Positions 23,539 through 31,686 of a DNA stretch of 38,830 bases are shown here, one piece after another. Both the position numbers and the translations under genes were made by a program. The stretch covers positions 1 to 38,830 of the forward strand of contig CAZGTQ010000097.1 of assembly GCA_964528575.1 (NCBI GenBank), read 5' to 3'. The notes under the pieces were generated by a model, which worked only from the letters and a program-made list of their open reading frames with translations, searched no databases and was not told the origin of the DNA. How positions within the stretch are numbered: the first letter of the stretch is position 1; every line of letters starts with the position of its first letter. This DNA comes from CAZGTQ01 sp964528575. GTDB taxonomy: Bacteria > Planctomycetota > UBA1135 > GCA-002686595.

Positions 23539-24272
23539 ACGGGATTCGGACCACGCTGGCCGTCGCGCTCCTGGGCGCTGTCGCTGCGTGCAGCGCACCG
23601 ATGGACGGCCGGGCGATCGGCGTCGGCTCGAGCAGCGCGCGCCGCCATCCGCAGGACAAGTTCGCGTTCGCGCCGCCGACGGCCGAAGCGGTGCCGCTCC
23701 TCTCGCGCGAGGGCGGCGTCGTCGAGCCGCCGGCGCCGGGCAGCGTGACCGAGGGTGGCGCGCCGACGCACGGCGTCGAGCCGGCGAGCCAGGGCCGCAT
23801 GTACATCGTCGAGCTCTACCAGCAGGCGATCGAGGAGCGCGACGCGCTCCAGATCGAGGTCGAGGGCCTGTACACGAGCGTCGAGGAGCTGCAGAGCGCG
23901 GTCGCCGCGAGCGAGCAGGCCCTCGCCGAGCGCGACGCGCGCCTCGCACGGCTCGAGGAGGACGGGCGCGCGTTGCTCGACGAGAACGTCGACCTCGCGG
24001 CGCGGCTCGCGACCGCGCAGATCCGGCGGCTCGAAGCGGAGAAGATGCTGCTCGAGACGAAGATCGCGTGGCTCGAGGGCCGCGGCACGCCCGCGCCCGC
24101 GCCGGCGGCGATCTCCTCGCCCGACGTGCCGCCTGCGGCCGCGACACGGACGCCCCCCTCGCCGGGCGCGGACGCCGCGCAGGAGGGGACCGTTCCGCCC
24201 GCCGAGACCGACGCCACCGAACCGATCGGAGCCAGCTCCCGATGGGACCTTCCCGCCGACGACCCGCGCTGA
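23535..24272 (+). CDS. Coiled-coil lipoprotein in the fliA operon
   Basis: The protein has 245 residues and starts at GTG behind a strong GGAGG (23523-23527), overlapping the previous stop. The signal peptide ends in a lipobox-like VAAC, so Cys at about residue 17 would be lipidated. Residues about 90-190 form a long heptad-rich coiled coil (QAIEERDALQIEVEGLYTSVEELQSAVAASEQALAERDARLARLEED). The tail is Ala/Pro-rich. It overlaps the next lipoprotein by 31 bases. Likely an outer-membrane or periplasmic envelope protein, perhaps linked to the flagellar passage through the envelope; no family name. Confidence 0.8.
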   Translation: MNGIRTTLAVALLGAVAACSAPMDGRAIGVGSSSARRHPQDKFAFAPPTAEAVPLLSREGGVVEPPAPGSVTEGGAPTHGVEPASQGRMYIVELYQQAIEERDALQIEVEGLYTSVEELQSAVAASEQALAERDARLARLEEDGRALLDENVDLAARLATAQIRRLEAEKMLLETKIAWLEGRGTPAPAPAAISSPDVPPAAATRTPPSPGADAAQEGTVPPAETDATEPIGASSRWDLPADDPR

Positions 24273-24862
24273 GCGCGCTCCTGCTCGTCCTCGCCGGCCT
24301 CGGCGCCGCGTGCGCGACGGCTCGCGAGGTCCCGATCCTCGCGACCGCGCAGGTCGCCGAGGACTTCGCGACGTACCGCCTGCGCCGCGTCGGGCTGCCG
24401 CCGGTCGCCGGCGAGCGGCTCGACGTCGAGCACGGCAGCGAGCTGCAGGAGTCGCTCTTCGCCGAGCTCAGCCGCACGACGCCGTACGAGCTCGTCGCGC
24501 TCCTGCCCGAGGATCTGGCCGAGGTGCTCGAGAGCGAGCCGCATCGTCGCGGCCGCTACGCGCCGCGCACCGTTGCCGACGTCGCGCGCCGCTTCGATCT
24601 CGACGGCGTGCTGTTCGCCACCGTGACGCACCAGCGCCACTTCCCCCCGCTCCAGGTCTCGGTCCAGGTCGACCTCGTCGCGGCCGAGACTGGCCTGGTG
24701 ATCTGGTCGGGCTCGGTCCACCTCGACGCGACCGACCCGCGCGTGCGCCGGGGCCTCGAGGTGTGGGGCGGCGGCGACGTCGATGGGACGTGGCAGGTCG
24801 CGCTGCTCTCGCCCGACCGCTTCGCGCGGTTCGCGGCGTGGCAGATCGCGAGCCTGCTGTAG
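24242..24862 (+). CDS. Lipoprotein, possible flagellum-associated envelope protein
   Basis: The protein has 206 residues with a signal peptide and lipobox-like LGAAC (lipidated Cys near residue 23). The mature part reads like FlgO/CsgG-type or LPP domains: VGLPPVAGERLDVEHGSELQESLFAELSRTTPYELVAL, then a FDLDGVLFATVTHQRHFPPLQVSVQVDLVAAETGLVIWSG segment typical of proteins that build variable outer-membrane oligomers. Vibrio FlgO/FlgP/FlgT make flagellar basal disks, but I can only call this a resemblance in architecture. It ends the fliA transcription unit. Overlap with the preceding lipoprotein suggests the two work together. Confidence 0.78.
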   Translation: MGPSRRRPALSALLLVLAGLGAACATAREVPILATAQVAEDFATYRLRRVGLPPVAGERLDVEHGSELQESLFAELSRTTPYELVALLPEDLAEVLESEPHRRGRYAPRTVADVARRFDLDGVLFATVTHQRHFPPLQVSVQVDLVAAETGLVIWSGSVHLDATDPRVRRGLEVWGGGDVDGTWQVALLSPDRFARFAAWQIASLL

Positions 24863-24928
24863 GAGCAGACTCCCGCGCGGGCGCCGCGGACCCGAGTCCG
24901 ACGCCGTCCGCGAGCCTGCGGAGCGCTT

Positions 24929-25267
24929 CTACGCCTCTTCGCTGCCCGACAACAGGCGCTCGGCCGCCCGCGCGATGCGCTCGGGCGTGTTGAGCTGGCC
25001 CTGCTCGTGGAGCTCGCGCAGCGCCTGGACGCGCTCGGCGCGCTCGGCGCCGGAGGGCGGCGTCACGTCCTCTGTGCGCGCGAGCGCGACGGCTTCGTCC
25101 GAGAGCTCGACGCGGTCGCCCGCTGCGGCGCGCGTTTGCTGCGTGACGGTACGGCGCGAGTCGTCGAGCGACTCGCGCAGGTCGTGCATGCGCCGTTGGT
25201 TGGCGCGGGCGAGCTCCTGGCTCAGCGCTTCGAGGCGGGCTCTGGAGATCCCGATGTTGCTGTCCAT
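24929..25267 (-). CDS. flgM: FlgM-like anti-sigma-28 factor
   Basis: The protein has 112 residues, near the usual FlgM size (about 90-110). The C-terminal half has the family pattern: GDRVELSDEAVALA, then RAERVQALRELHEQGQLNTPERIARAAERLL, which in FlgM wraps sigma-28. FlgM holds FliA until the hook is complete and is then exported. Here it is convergent to the fliA operon, not in a flgM-flgN unit. AGAGGGGG upstream of the ATG at 25267 is a good ribosome site, and a sigma-28-like -10 lies about 45 bases upstream. The N-terminal 45 residues are disordered and Arg-rich. The call rests on pattern, not on a search. Confidence 0.82.
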   Translation of the reverse strand: MDSNIGISRARLEALSQELARANQRRMHDLRESLDDSRRTVTQQTRAAAGDRVELSDEAVALARTEDVTPPSGAERAERVQALRELHEQGQLNTPERIARAAERLLSGSEEA

Positions 25268-25312
25268 GGTCCTGCCCCCTCTCGGCCACGCGAGGAGGAG
25301 GCTTCGGGTCCT

Positions 25313-25320
25313 TTATCGGA
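25313..25320 (-). promoter_or_regulatory. Sigma-28-like -10 box for flgM
   Basis: On the minus strand the sequence reads TCCGATAA, seven of eight bases of the sigma-28 -10 consensus. The flgM ATG is about 45 bases downstream. TCACG lies 16 bases upstream, as it does 15 bases upstream of the box before fliD. FliA-dependent flgM expression is the usual feedback. Confidence 0.5.
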
Positions 25321-25415
25321 AGGGTCGGTGCGGGCCCGTGATGTTTTCTCTAGAATTCCGGGCCTTCCCGCGCCCCGACCAACGTCCGCGCGGACCCCTC
25401 AAGTCGTTGAAGATC

Positions 25416-28142
25416 ATGGGTTTACGATCGAAGGCCGAGCGGACGGCCGAGCCCTCCTCGATCTCCCGCACGCGCGCCCGCACCCGCCCCGACACGCGCA
25501 CCGTCACCCGCACCGACACCCGGGGCGGAGAGACGGGGCGCACGAGCGTCTGCGCGACGCTCTGGGTCGGCTCGCTCGCCGCGCTCGTCGCCGTCGTGGC
25601 GATCGCGACGCCCGCGGTCGGCAGCGGGGCCGTGCAGGACCCGCCGGCGACCGATCCCACGCTGCTCGACCCGCCGCCCCTCGACCCGCCAGCACCAGCA
25701 GCGGACCAGGACCCGGACCCGGAGCAGGATGCGGAGCAGGACCCGGGCACGGAGCCGGATCCCGACACGGCCGCCGAGCCCGCGCCGCCCGCTCCGCCGC
25801 CGATCGATCCCGAGCGCGCGGACACGCGCGACTGCCGCGTCGACTACCGCATCGAGGCGCGGCTCGAGGACGAGACGAAGGGTCTCGACGGCCGCCTCGA
25901 GCTCGTCTGGTCGAACCGCAGCGGCGACGCCGTCGGCGAGCTGTACTTCCACCTGTACTGGAACGCGTTCGCGAACACGCTCTCGACGCACCAGCTCGAG
26001 GCGAAGGGCAAGTTCCGCGACGTCGAGATGAAGCCGGGCGAGTGGGGCTGGCAGCGGGTCACCGCGATCCGCCTGCTCGGCACGAACGGCGAGCCGGCCG
26101 ACCTGCTCCCGACGCTGACGTTCGAGAGCCCGCACGGCGGGCGCGCGCAGGACTACACCGTGTTCCGCGTCGAGCTGCCCGAGCCGATCGAGTCGGGCGA
26201 GCAGGCGGTCGTCGAGGTCGAGTGGGAGTCGCAGATCCCGCGCGTGCGCCGGCGCACGGGCCACAAGGACGACTTCCTGCTCGTCGCGCACTGGTTCCCC
26301 AAGCTCGGCGTGTACGAGGCGGGCCGCGGGTGGAACTGCCACGAGTTCCACATGAACACCGAGTTCTACGCGAACTTCGGTACGTACGACGTCGTGCTCG
26401 ACCTGCCGGTCGGCTACGCCGACCACGTCGGCGGCTCCGGCGTGACGACGCTCGAGCGCAAGAAGGGGAGCGACCGCGTCGAGGTGAAGTTCGCCGCGCC
26501 CTCGCCCGAGGACCGCACGCGCATCGACACGACCGGCCAGCAGCCGCTCGTCCACGCGTTCACGTGGACGGCCGACATGGACTTCCACGAGCACGTGCGG
26601 CACTTCCGCTATGCGGACTGGGCCGAACGGTTTCCCGAGGCCGTCGAGGAGGCGCGCGCGGCGTTCGGGCCCGAGGAGGAGCTGGCGCTGCGCGACGTCG
26701 CGGTGCGCGTGCTCGTCCAGGAGGAGCGCAAGGCGCAGGCCGAGCGCCACTTCGAGGCGACGGCGGCCGCGCTCTTCTTCTACGGCCTCTGGTTCGGCGA
26801 GTACCCCTACGAGCAGATCACCGTCGTCGATCCCGCGTGGGGCGGCGGCGCGGCGGGGGGCATGGAGTACCCGACGCTGTTCACCGCGGGCACGGCGCTG
26901 TTCACCCGCGCCCAGATGCACCGGCCGGAGAGCGTGACGGTGCACGAGGCCGGCCACCAGTTCTTCTATGGCCTGGTCGGCAACAATGAGTTCGAGGCCG
27001 CGTGGCTCGACGAGGGGCTGAACTCGTACGCCGACTCCGAGGTGCTGATGCGCGTGTACGGTCCGTCGCACGCGACGACGTCGTACGCCCATTGGCCGCT
27101 GCGCGGCACGCTGGTCGGAGGCGCGCCGCGCACGAGCGGGCTGCTCGGCTGGCTCACCCTGCAGGATGCCTCCCTCGCCTGGCTCCGCGACGGCCTGCGG
27201 CTCGCGCCGGTGCGTCCGCGCGTGTACTCCGAGAGCGAGCGGCAGCCCGGCTTCGTCGACTTCTGGCTCGACCAGCCGCTCCTCGCGCTCGCGCCGCAGC
27301 TCACCGACCCGCGCTGGAGCGATCGGGCGGGCTACCTGGCGGACCCGGCGAGCGATCCGATCGACACCGTGGCGTTCGAGTACGTCGACCGGCTGAGCTA
27401 CCGAACGAACAGCTATCCGCGCACGGCGGTCGCGCTCCGCACGCTCGCCGGCATCGTCGGCCGCGAGGCGTTCCTGCGCGGCATGCGCTACTACTCCGAG
27501 AAGTGGCGCTACGGCCACCCGTACCCGGACGACTTCTTCGCGGCATTCGCGGAGGGCTCGGGGCTCGGCGACGACATCGCGTGGTACTTCGAGGACGTGT
27601 TCCGCGGCACGGGGACGATCGACTTCTCGACGAGCGCCGTACAGGCCCGTCAGAAGAAGCCGCGCGGGCTGTTCCCGAACGAGGAGGGCGTGTTCGTCGA
27701 GCCCGAGCCGGAGGAGCCCGCGGCGCCCGCCCCGATCGGCGACGACGTCGTGGTGCCTCCGGCGGTCGACGACCAGGACCCGGAGGAGGAGCAGTTGCCG
27801 TGGGACATCGACGTCGTCGTGCGGCGGCGCGGCGAGCTGCGCCTGCCCGTCGTGATCCGGCTCGAGCTCGAGGGCGACGAGGACGGTCCGCCGGTCGTCG
27901 AGGAGCACGTGTGGGAGCGCGAGGACCAGCGCGGCCGCAATTGGTGGCGCTGGAAGAGCATCAGCGAGCGCAAGCTGCTCGCCGTGCGCGTCGATCCCGA
28001 CGCGCGCATCTGGCTCGACACGGACATGTCCAACGACGACTGGTTCGACGAGACCGACGTGGCGACGCCGCTGCGTTGGAGCGAGCGCGTCTTCGCGCGC
28101 CTCGCGCACCACCTGCACCGCCTCGGTGGCATCGGGGGCTAG
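25416..28142 (+). CDS. M1-family metallopeptidase (aminopeptidase-like), secreted or anchored
   Basis: The product has 908 residues. An N-terminal Arg/Thr-rich stretch is followed by a hydrophobic span (WVGSLAALVAVVAIATPAVG, about 52-71), then a linker of Pro/Asp/Glu repeats (about 75-135). The catalytic domain has GGMEYPTLF (the GAMEN-like exopeptidase motif, E near 485) and HEAGH (H510, E511, H514) with the third zinc ligand E533 exactly 18 residues on, in the correct M1 spacing. The C-terminal part (about 690-908) is acidic and beta-rich. M1 enzymes cut N-terminal residues from peptides. ATG 25416 is chosen because upstream in-frame sequence is noise. The following membrane protein starts three bases later. 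Confidence 0.92.
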   Translation: MGLRSKAERTAEPSSISRTRARTRPDTRTVTRTDTRGGETGRTSVCATLWVGSLAALVAVVAIATPAVGSGAVQDPPATDPTLLDPPPLDPPAPAADQDPDPEQDAEQDPGTEPDPDTAAEPAPPAPPPIDPERADTRDCRVDYRIEARLEDETKGLDGRLELVWSNRSGDAVGELYFHLYWNAFANTLSTHQLEAKGKFRDVEMKPGEWGWQRVTAIRLLGTNGEPADLLPTLTFESPHGGRAQDYTVFRVELPEPIESGEQAVVEVEWESQIPRVRRRTGHKDDFLLVAHWFPKLGVYEAGRGWNCHEFHMNTEFYANFGTYDVVLDLPVGYADHVGGSGVTTLERKKGSDRVEVKFAAPSPEDRTRIDTTGQQPLVHAFTWTADMDFHEHVRHFRYADWAERFPEAVEEARAAFGPEEELALRDVAVRVLVQEERKAQAERHFEATAAALFFYGLWFGEYPYEQITVVDPAWGGGAAGGMEYPTLFTAGTALFTRAQMHRPESVTVHEAGHQFFYGLVGNNEFEAAWLDEGLNSYADSEVLMRVYGPSHATTSYAHWPLRGTLVGGAPRTSGLLGWLTLQDASLAWLRDGLRLAPVRPRVYSESERQPGFVDFWLDQPLLALAPQLTDPRWSDRAGYLADPASDPIDTVAFEYVDRLSYRTNSYPRTAVALRTLAGIVGREAFLRGMRYYSEKWRYGHPYPDDFFAAFAEGSGLGDDIAWYFEDVFRGTGTIDFSTSAVQARQKKPRGLFPNEEGVFVEPEPEEPAAPAPIGDDVVVPPAVDDQDPEEEQLPWDIDVVVRRRGELRLPVVIRLELEGDEDGPPVVEEHVWEREDQRGRNWWRWKSISERKLLAVRVDPDARIWLDTDMSNDDWFDETDVATPLRWSERVFARLAHHLHRLGGIGG

Positions 28143-28145
28143 GCG

Positions 28146-29177
28146 ATGGTGACCGAGAGCGTCGCTCCGAGGGAGCGCGGGCCGGTGTTCTGGTACGCGC
28201 TGCGCGCGTCGCTCGGACGCGTGCCGCTGTGGGGGCTGACGTGGCTCGTCGAGGTGTTGCTCGTGCTCGGGCCGACGCTCTTGTGGTACGCGTGGTTCGC
28301 GGACGCGCTCGAGCGGCACTACGAGCCGGGCTCGCAGCTCTACGGCCTCGACCGCAACTTCCGCACGGACCACGGCGACTCGCTCGCCGCGCTGTCGGGC
28401 ACGACGGGCGCGCTCGCGTCCGTGCTCGCGCTCGTCGCGCTGCTCGGCGGCGCGTTCTTCGCCGGCGGCTGGCTGCAGGTGTTCCTCGAGCGCACCGAGG
28501 GGCGCTCGGTGCGCCGCTTCCTGTTCGGCGGCGCGCGCTACTTCTGGCGCTTCGTGCGCGTGCTCGTGCTGACGCTGCTCCTCTTGTCCCTGTTCGGCTG
28601 GCTCGTGTACGGGTGGCCGTGGGACGCGCTCGTGCTCGAGCGCTCGTGGGACGTCGCCGAGGGCGACTTCGAGACGCTGGGCTCCGAGTGGATCGCGGTG
28701 AAGCTCGTTTGGCTGCAGAGCGGCGTGCACTGGCTGCTGTTCGCGCTCGTGCTGACGTGGGGCGACTACACGCGTACGCGGCTCGCGCTGCACGAGACGC
28801 GTTCGGCCCTCGCGGCGGGTTTCGCGACGTTCTTCGTGATGCTGCGCCATCCGATCAAGACGCTGCGGCCGATGCTCTTGCTCGCGCTCGCCGAGGCGCT
28901 GGTGCTGATGGTCGCGGCGCCCCTGCTGCACGGCTGGATGCAGGCCGCGCTCGAGGACGGCGACGGGCTTTGGCTCGTCGTGCTGATGGTGCTCGTCACG
29001 CTGCTCGCGCTCGCGTGGTCGAAGATCGTCCGCGGCGCGCGCTACTCGGCGGCGATCCTCGTCAGCCGCGACGTCGTGCGCCCGCTGTCGCGACCCGACC
29101 CGTGGAGCCAGCGCGTCGGCGGTCCCGGTGGACCGCAGTACCCGCTGGGCGGCGACGAGTACGGCGTGAGCCTGTAG
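28146..29177 (+). CDS. Polytopic membrane protein, function unknown
   Basis: The protein has 343 residues with about five to six hydrophobic segments (for example WGLTWLVEVLLVLGPTLLWYAWF, LASVLALVALLGGAFFAGGWLQVFL, VLVLTLLLLSLFGWLVYGWPW and LWLVVLMVLVTLLALAW). A conserved-looking loop GDYTRTRLALHETRSALAAGFATF resembles DUF4013/YihY-like proteins but I would not name it so. It begins three bases after the M1 peptidase and ends 16 bases before a CBS protein, so the three are probably one operon. It may work with the peptidase at the membrane. Confidence 0.85.
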   Translation: MVTESVAPRERGPVFWYALRASLGRVPLWGLTWLVEVLLVLGPTLLWYAWFADALERHYEPGSQLYGLDRNFRTDHGDSLAALSGTTGALASVLALVALLGGAFFAGGWLQVFLERTEGRSVRRFLFGGARYFWRFVRVLVLTLLLLSLFGWLVYGWPWDALVLERSWDVAEGDFETLGSEWIAVKLVWLQSGVHWLLFALVLTWGDYTRTRLALHETRSALAAGFATFFVMLRHPIKTLRPMLLLALAEALVLMVAAPLLHGWMQAALEDGDGLWLVVLMVLVTLLALAWSKIVRGARYSAAILVSRDVVRPLSRPDPWSQRVGGPGGPQYPLGGDEYGVSL

Positions 29178-29193
29178 GGCTCCCGCGGCTCTC

Positions 29194-30519
29194 ATGAGCA
29201 CCGCTACCGAGATCGCCGTCTTGCTTGCGCTCGTCCTCGTCAACGGCCTGTTGGCGGGCGCGGAGATCGCGGTCGTCACGGTGCGGGCGTCGCGCATCGA
29301 CGAGCTGGTCGAGAACGGCCGCAGGGGGGCGCGCGCGCTCAAGCGGTTGCGCGAGCGGCCCGAGCGCTTCTTCGCGACGGTGCAGACCGGCATCACGGTG
29401 TTCGGCGTCACCGCGGGCGCCTTCGGCGGCGCGCGCTTCGGCGACGATCTGGCGCAGGTGCTCGCGCGTTCCGAGCTCCTCGCGCCGTACGCGGGACCCG
29501 TGGCGTACACGCTCGTCGTCGCACTGGTCACCTACCTCTCGCTCATCCTCGGCGAGCTCGTTCCCAAGTCGCTGGCGCTGCGCGCGTCGGAGCCGTACTC
29601 GCTGATCGTCGCGCGTCCGCTCACCGCGCTCGAGAAGGCCCTGACGCCGGCGGTGTGGCTCTTGACCGCGAGCTCGAACGCCGTGCTGCGGCTGTTCGGG
29701 GACAGGACGGATTTCCTCGAGACGCGCGTGTCGCTCGACGAGATCCGCTCGATGGTCGACGAGGCGCGGGAGGGCGGCTCGCTCGACCCCGGCGCCGGCC
29801 TGATCGCCTCGCGCGCGCTCGACCTGTCGGAGCTGACGGCCTACGACGTGATGGTCCACCGGCGCTACGTGCGCGCGCTCCCGATCGACGCGGACGAAAC
29901 GGCGTTGCGCAAGGAGCTGGTCGAGTCGGGGCACCGCCGGCTGCCGGTGTACGACGGCTCGATCGACAACGTCGTCGGCTACATCTCGTGGCGCGACGTC
30001 GTCGAGCGCGTGTGGAGCGGGAAGAGCGCCGTTCCGCGCGAGCTCGTGCGGGACGTGCGGCCGGTCCCGGAGGCCGCGCCGGCCGCGCCGCTCTTGCGCG
30101 AGATGCTGCACTCGCGCGAGCACCTGGTCGTCGTCGTCGACGAGCACGGCGGGCTGGCGGGCATCGTGACGCTCGAGGACATCCTCGAGGAGCTGGTCGG
30201 CGAGATCGAGAGCGAGCACGCGACGAGCGCGCATCGTTTCCAGCGTCTGCCGGACGGCTCGACGCGGTTGCGCGGCGACCTGACGTTGCGCGACGTCGAC
30301 CGCGAGCTCGGCACGTCGCTCGAGAGGGACTCGGACGCGCACACCGTCAGCGGCCTGGTCGTCCAGCTCGCCGGTGACCGCATCCCGCGCGCGGGCGAGG
30401 TGTTCGAGACGGCGGGCGGAGCGCGGCTCGAGATCCACGACGCCTCGCCGCGTCGCGTGCGCCTCGTCGCGGTCCTGCCGCGCGCTCGGGTCGGCGACAG
30501 CGACGGCGCCGCCGAGTGA
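29194..30519 (+). CDS. CNNM/CorC-type transporter-associated protein (DUF21, CBS pair, CorC_HlyC)
   Basis: The protein has 441 residues with the standard order: DUF21 membrane domain (residues about 1-185; segments AVLLALVLVNGLLAGAEIAVV and YTLVVALVTYLSLILGELVPKSLAL), a CBS pair (about 205-335; VMVHRRYVRALPIDAD and VVVVDEHGGLAGIVTLEDILEELVGEI), and a C-terminal CorC_HlyC beta domain (about 345-430). Members act in Mg/Co handling or acid resistance and were once annotated as hemolysins. No catalytic claim is needed. It ends 15 bases from a convergent minus-strand gene. Confidence 0.95.
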   Translation: MSTATEIAVLLALVLVNGLLAGAEIAVVTVRASRIDELVENGRRGARALKRLRERPERFFATVQTGITVFGVTAGAFGGARFGDDLAQVLARSELLAPYAGPVAYTLVVALVTYLSLILGELVPKSLALRASEPYSLIVARPLTALEKALTPAVWLLTASSNAVLRLFGDRTDFLETRVSLDEIRSMVDEAREGGSLDPGAGLIASRALDLSELTAYDVMVHRRYVRALPIDADETALRKELVESGHRRLPVYDGSIDNVVGYISWRDVVERVWSGKSAVPRELVRDVRPVPEAAPAAPLLREMLHSREHLVVVVDEHGGLAGIVTLEDILEELVGEIESEHATSAHRFQRLPDGSTRLRGDLTLRDVDRELGTSLERDSDAHTVSGLVVQLAGDRIPRAGEVFETAGGARLEIHDASPRRVRLVAVLPRARVGDSDGAAE

Positions 30520-30534
30520 GGTCCCGCGGGCGCT

Positions 30535-31686
30535 CTACGCGTCCGCCGCCGGCGCCAGCACCAACGTGTACGTGCGCCGGTTCGCGTTCGGGCTGTCGTC
30601 GACGAGCTCGATGCGGAGGCGGTCGAACGCCGGATCGACGCGGTCGATGCGTTCATCGAGCGCGTAGACCAGCGTCGGGAAGCGACCCGCGTCGTCGACC
30701 GTGTGCTCGCCGAAACGGTAGGTGCCGACCGGCGTGACGCGTGGCTCCGCGTCCGGGCGCGACTCGACGCCGAAGACGCGCCACTCGCGCATCCTCTCGG
30801 CGAGCCCGTCGTCCCGCAGCCCGACCTCGGCGCGGATCGTGACCGACCCGTCCGGGGCGCGCTCGACGACGGGCTCGTCGACGAAGCGGAAGCTCACGAG
30901 CTGCTCGGGCCACTCGATCGAGCCGCGTTTGTCGACGAGGTCGTCGCGGAGCTTGCCGGCGAGCTGGTGTAAGACCGCCCCCTCCAGCTCCGCGAGCACG
31001 GCCTCGTTCTGCGTCGCGAGGAAGCCCGCGGGGATGATCAGCGAGGCGGCGACCGTCCCGGCGGAGAGCCCGCCGCGGTCGACGAAGTCGAACGCGACCT
31101 CGTCGAAACGCACCTTCGACGAGACGAGCTTGTTGCGCAGCACGTCGAGGTCGCTGGGCCGCCGCAGCGCGCTCACGTCGTACACGTCGATCGCGAGCGA
31201 GGCCGTTGCGACGAACGTCCGGTCGTCGACCCAGTAGCAGAATGGACCGCCCAGCAGGAACAGCGGGAGGTTGAGCCAGAACTTCTCGTTGCGTCGGCTG
31301 TCGAAGGACGGCGCATAGCGCAGCTCGCCGCTGGTGAGGAACACGTCGGCGCCCGCGGCCTTGGCCGCCTGGAGCCAGTGCTCCTCGGCGTCGACGCCTT
31401 CCGGCGGCGGCGGCAGCAGCGTCACGCTGCTGAAGCCGCTCCCGCGCAGCGTGTCGGCGAGGGCGCGGGATGCCGCGGAGCCGTCGAGCGCGAGCGCGAG
31501 CCGGTCCTCGGCGTCCGTCTCCGCCGACGCCTCCCGCGGCGCACGCGGCGCGTCCACGAAGACCTCGACGGGGACGAGCGCCGCGTGGAAGGGAAGGCTG
31601 GTGGTGCGGCGCGCGATCTCGTCGCTTGCGCAGGCGGCGGTGGCGCCGAGCAGGGCGGCAGCCGCGAGGAGTCTCGTCGCTGTCAT
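30535..31686 (-). CDS. Lipoprotein, third gene of the GlcG-kinase operon
   Basis: The protein has 383 residues with a signal peptide ending in a lipobox-like TAAC (Cys near residue 20). A first domain includes HAALVPVEVFVDAPRAP and LQAAKAAGADVFLTSGELRYAPSF, reminiscent of FlgO/CsgG-like or DUF799 folds that build from a GADVFLT-type strand. The second half is a beta domain (SVTIRAEVGLRDDGLAERMREWRVFGV). I assign no function. The ATG overlaps the kinase TGA (ATGA), so it is coupled to the kinase and probably an output or partner of it in the envelope. Confidence 0.85.
   Translation of the reverse strand: MTATRLLAAAALLGATAACASDEIARRTTSLPFHAALVPVEVFVDAPRAPREASAETDAEDRLALALDGSAASRALADTLRGSGFSSVTLLPPPPEGVDAEEHWLQAAKAAGADVFLTSGELRYAPSFDSRRNEKFWLNLPLFLLGGPFCYWVDDRTFVATASLAIDVYDVSALRRPSDLDVLRNKLVSSKVRFDEVAFDFVDRGGLSAGTVAASLIIPAGFLATQNEAVLAELEGAVLHQLAGKLRDDLVDKRGSIEWPEQLVSFRFVDEPVVERAPDGSVTIRAEVGLRDDGLAERMREWRVFGVESRPDAEPRVTPVGTYRFGEHTVDDAGRFPTLVYALDERIDRVDPAFDRLRIELVDDSPNANRRTYTLVLAPAADA

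Noticed and set aside
25422..29531. A 1369-codon minus-strand open frame
   Set aside because: It lies opposite the M1 peptidase and membrane-protein genes, which have catalytic motifs and membrane spans, so it is a shadow frame.
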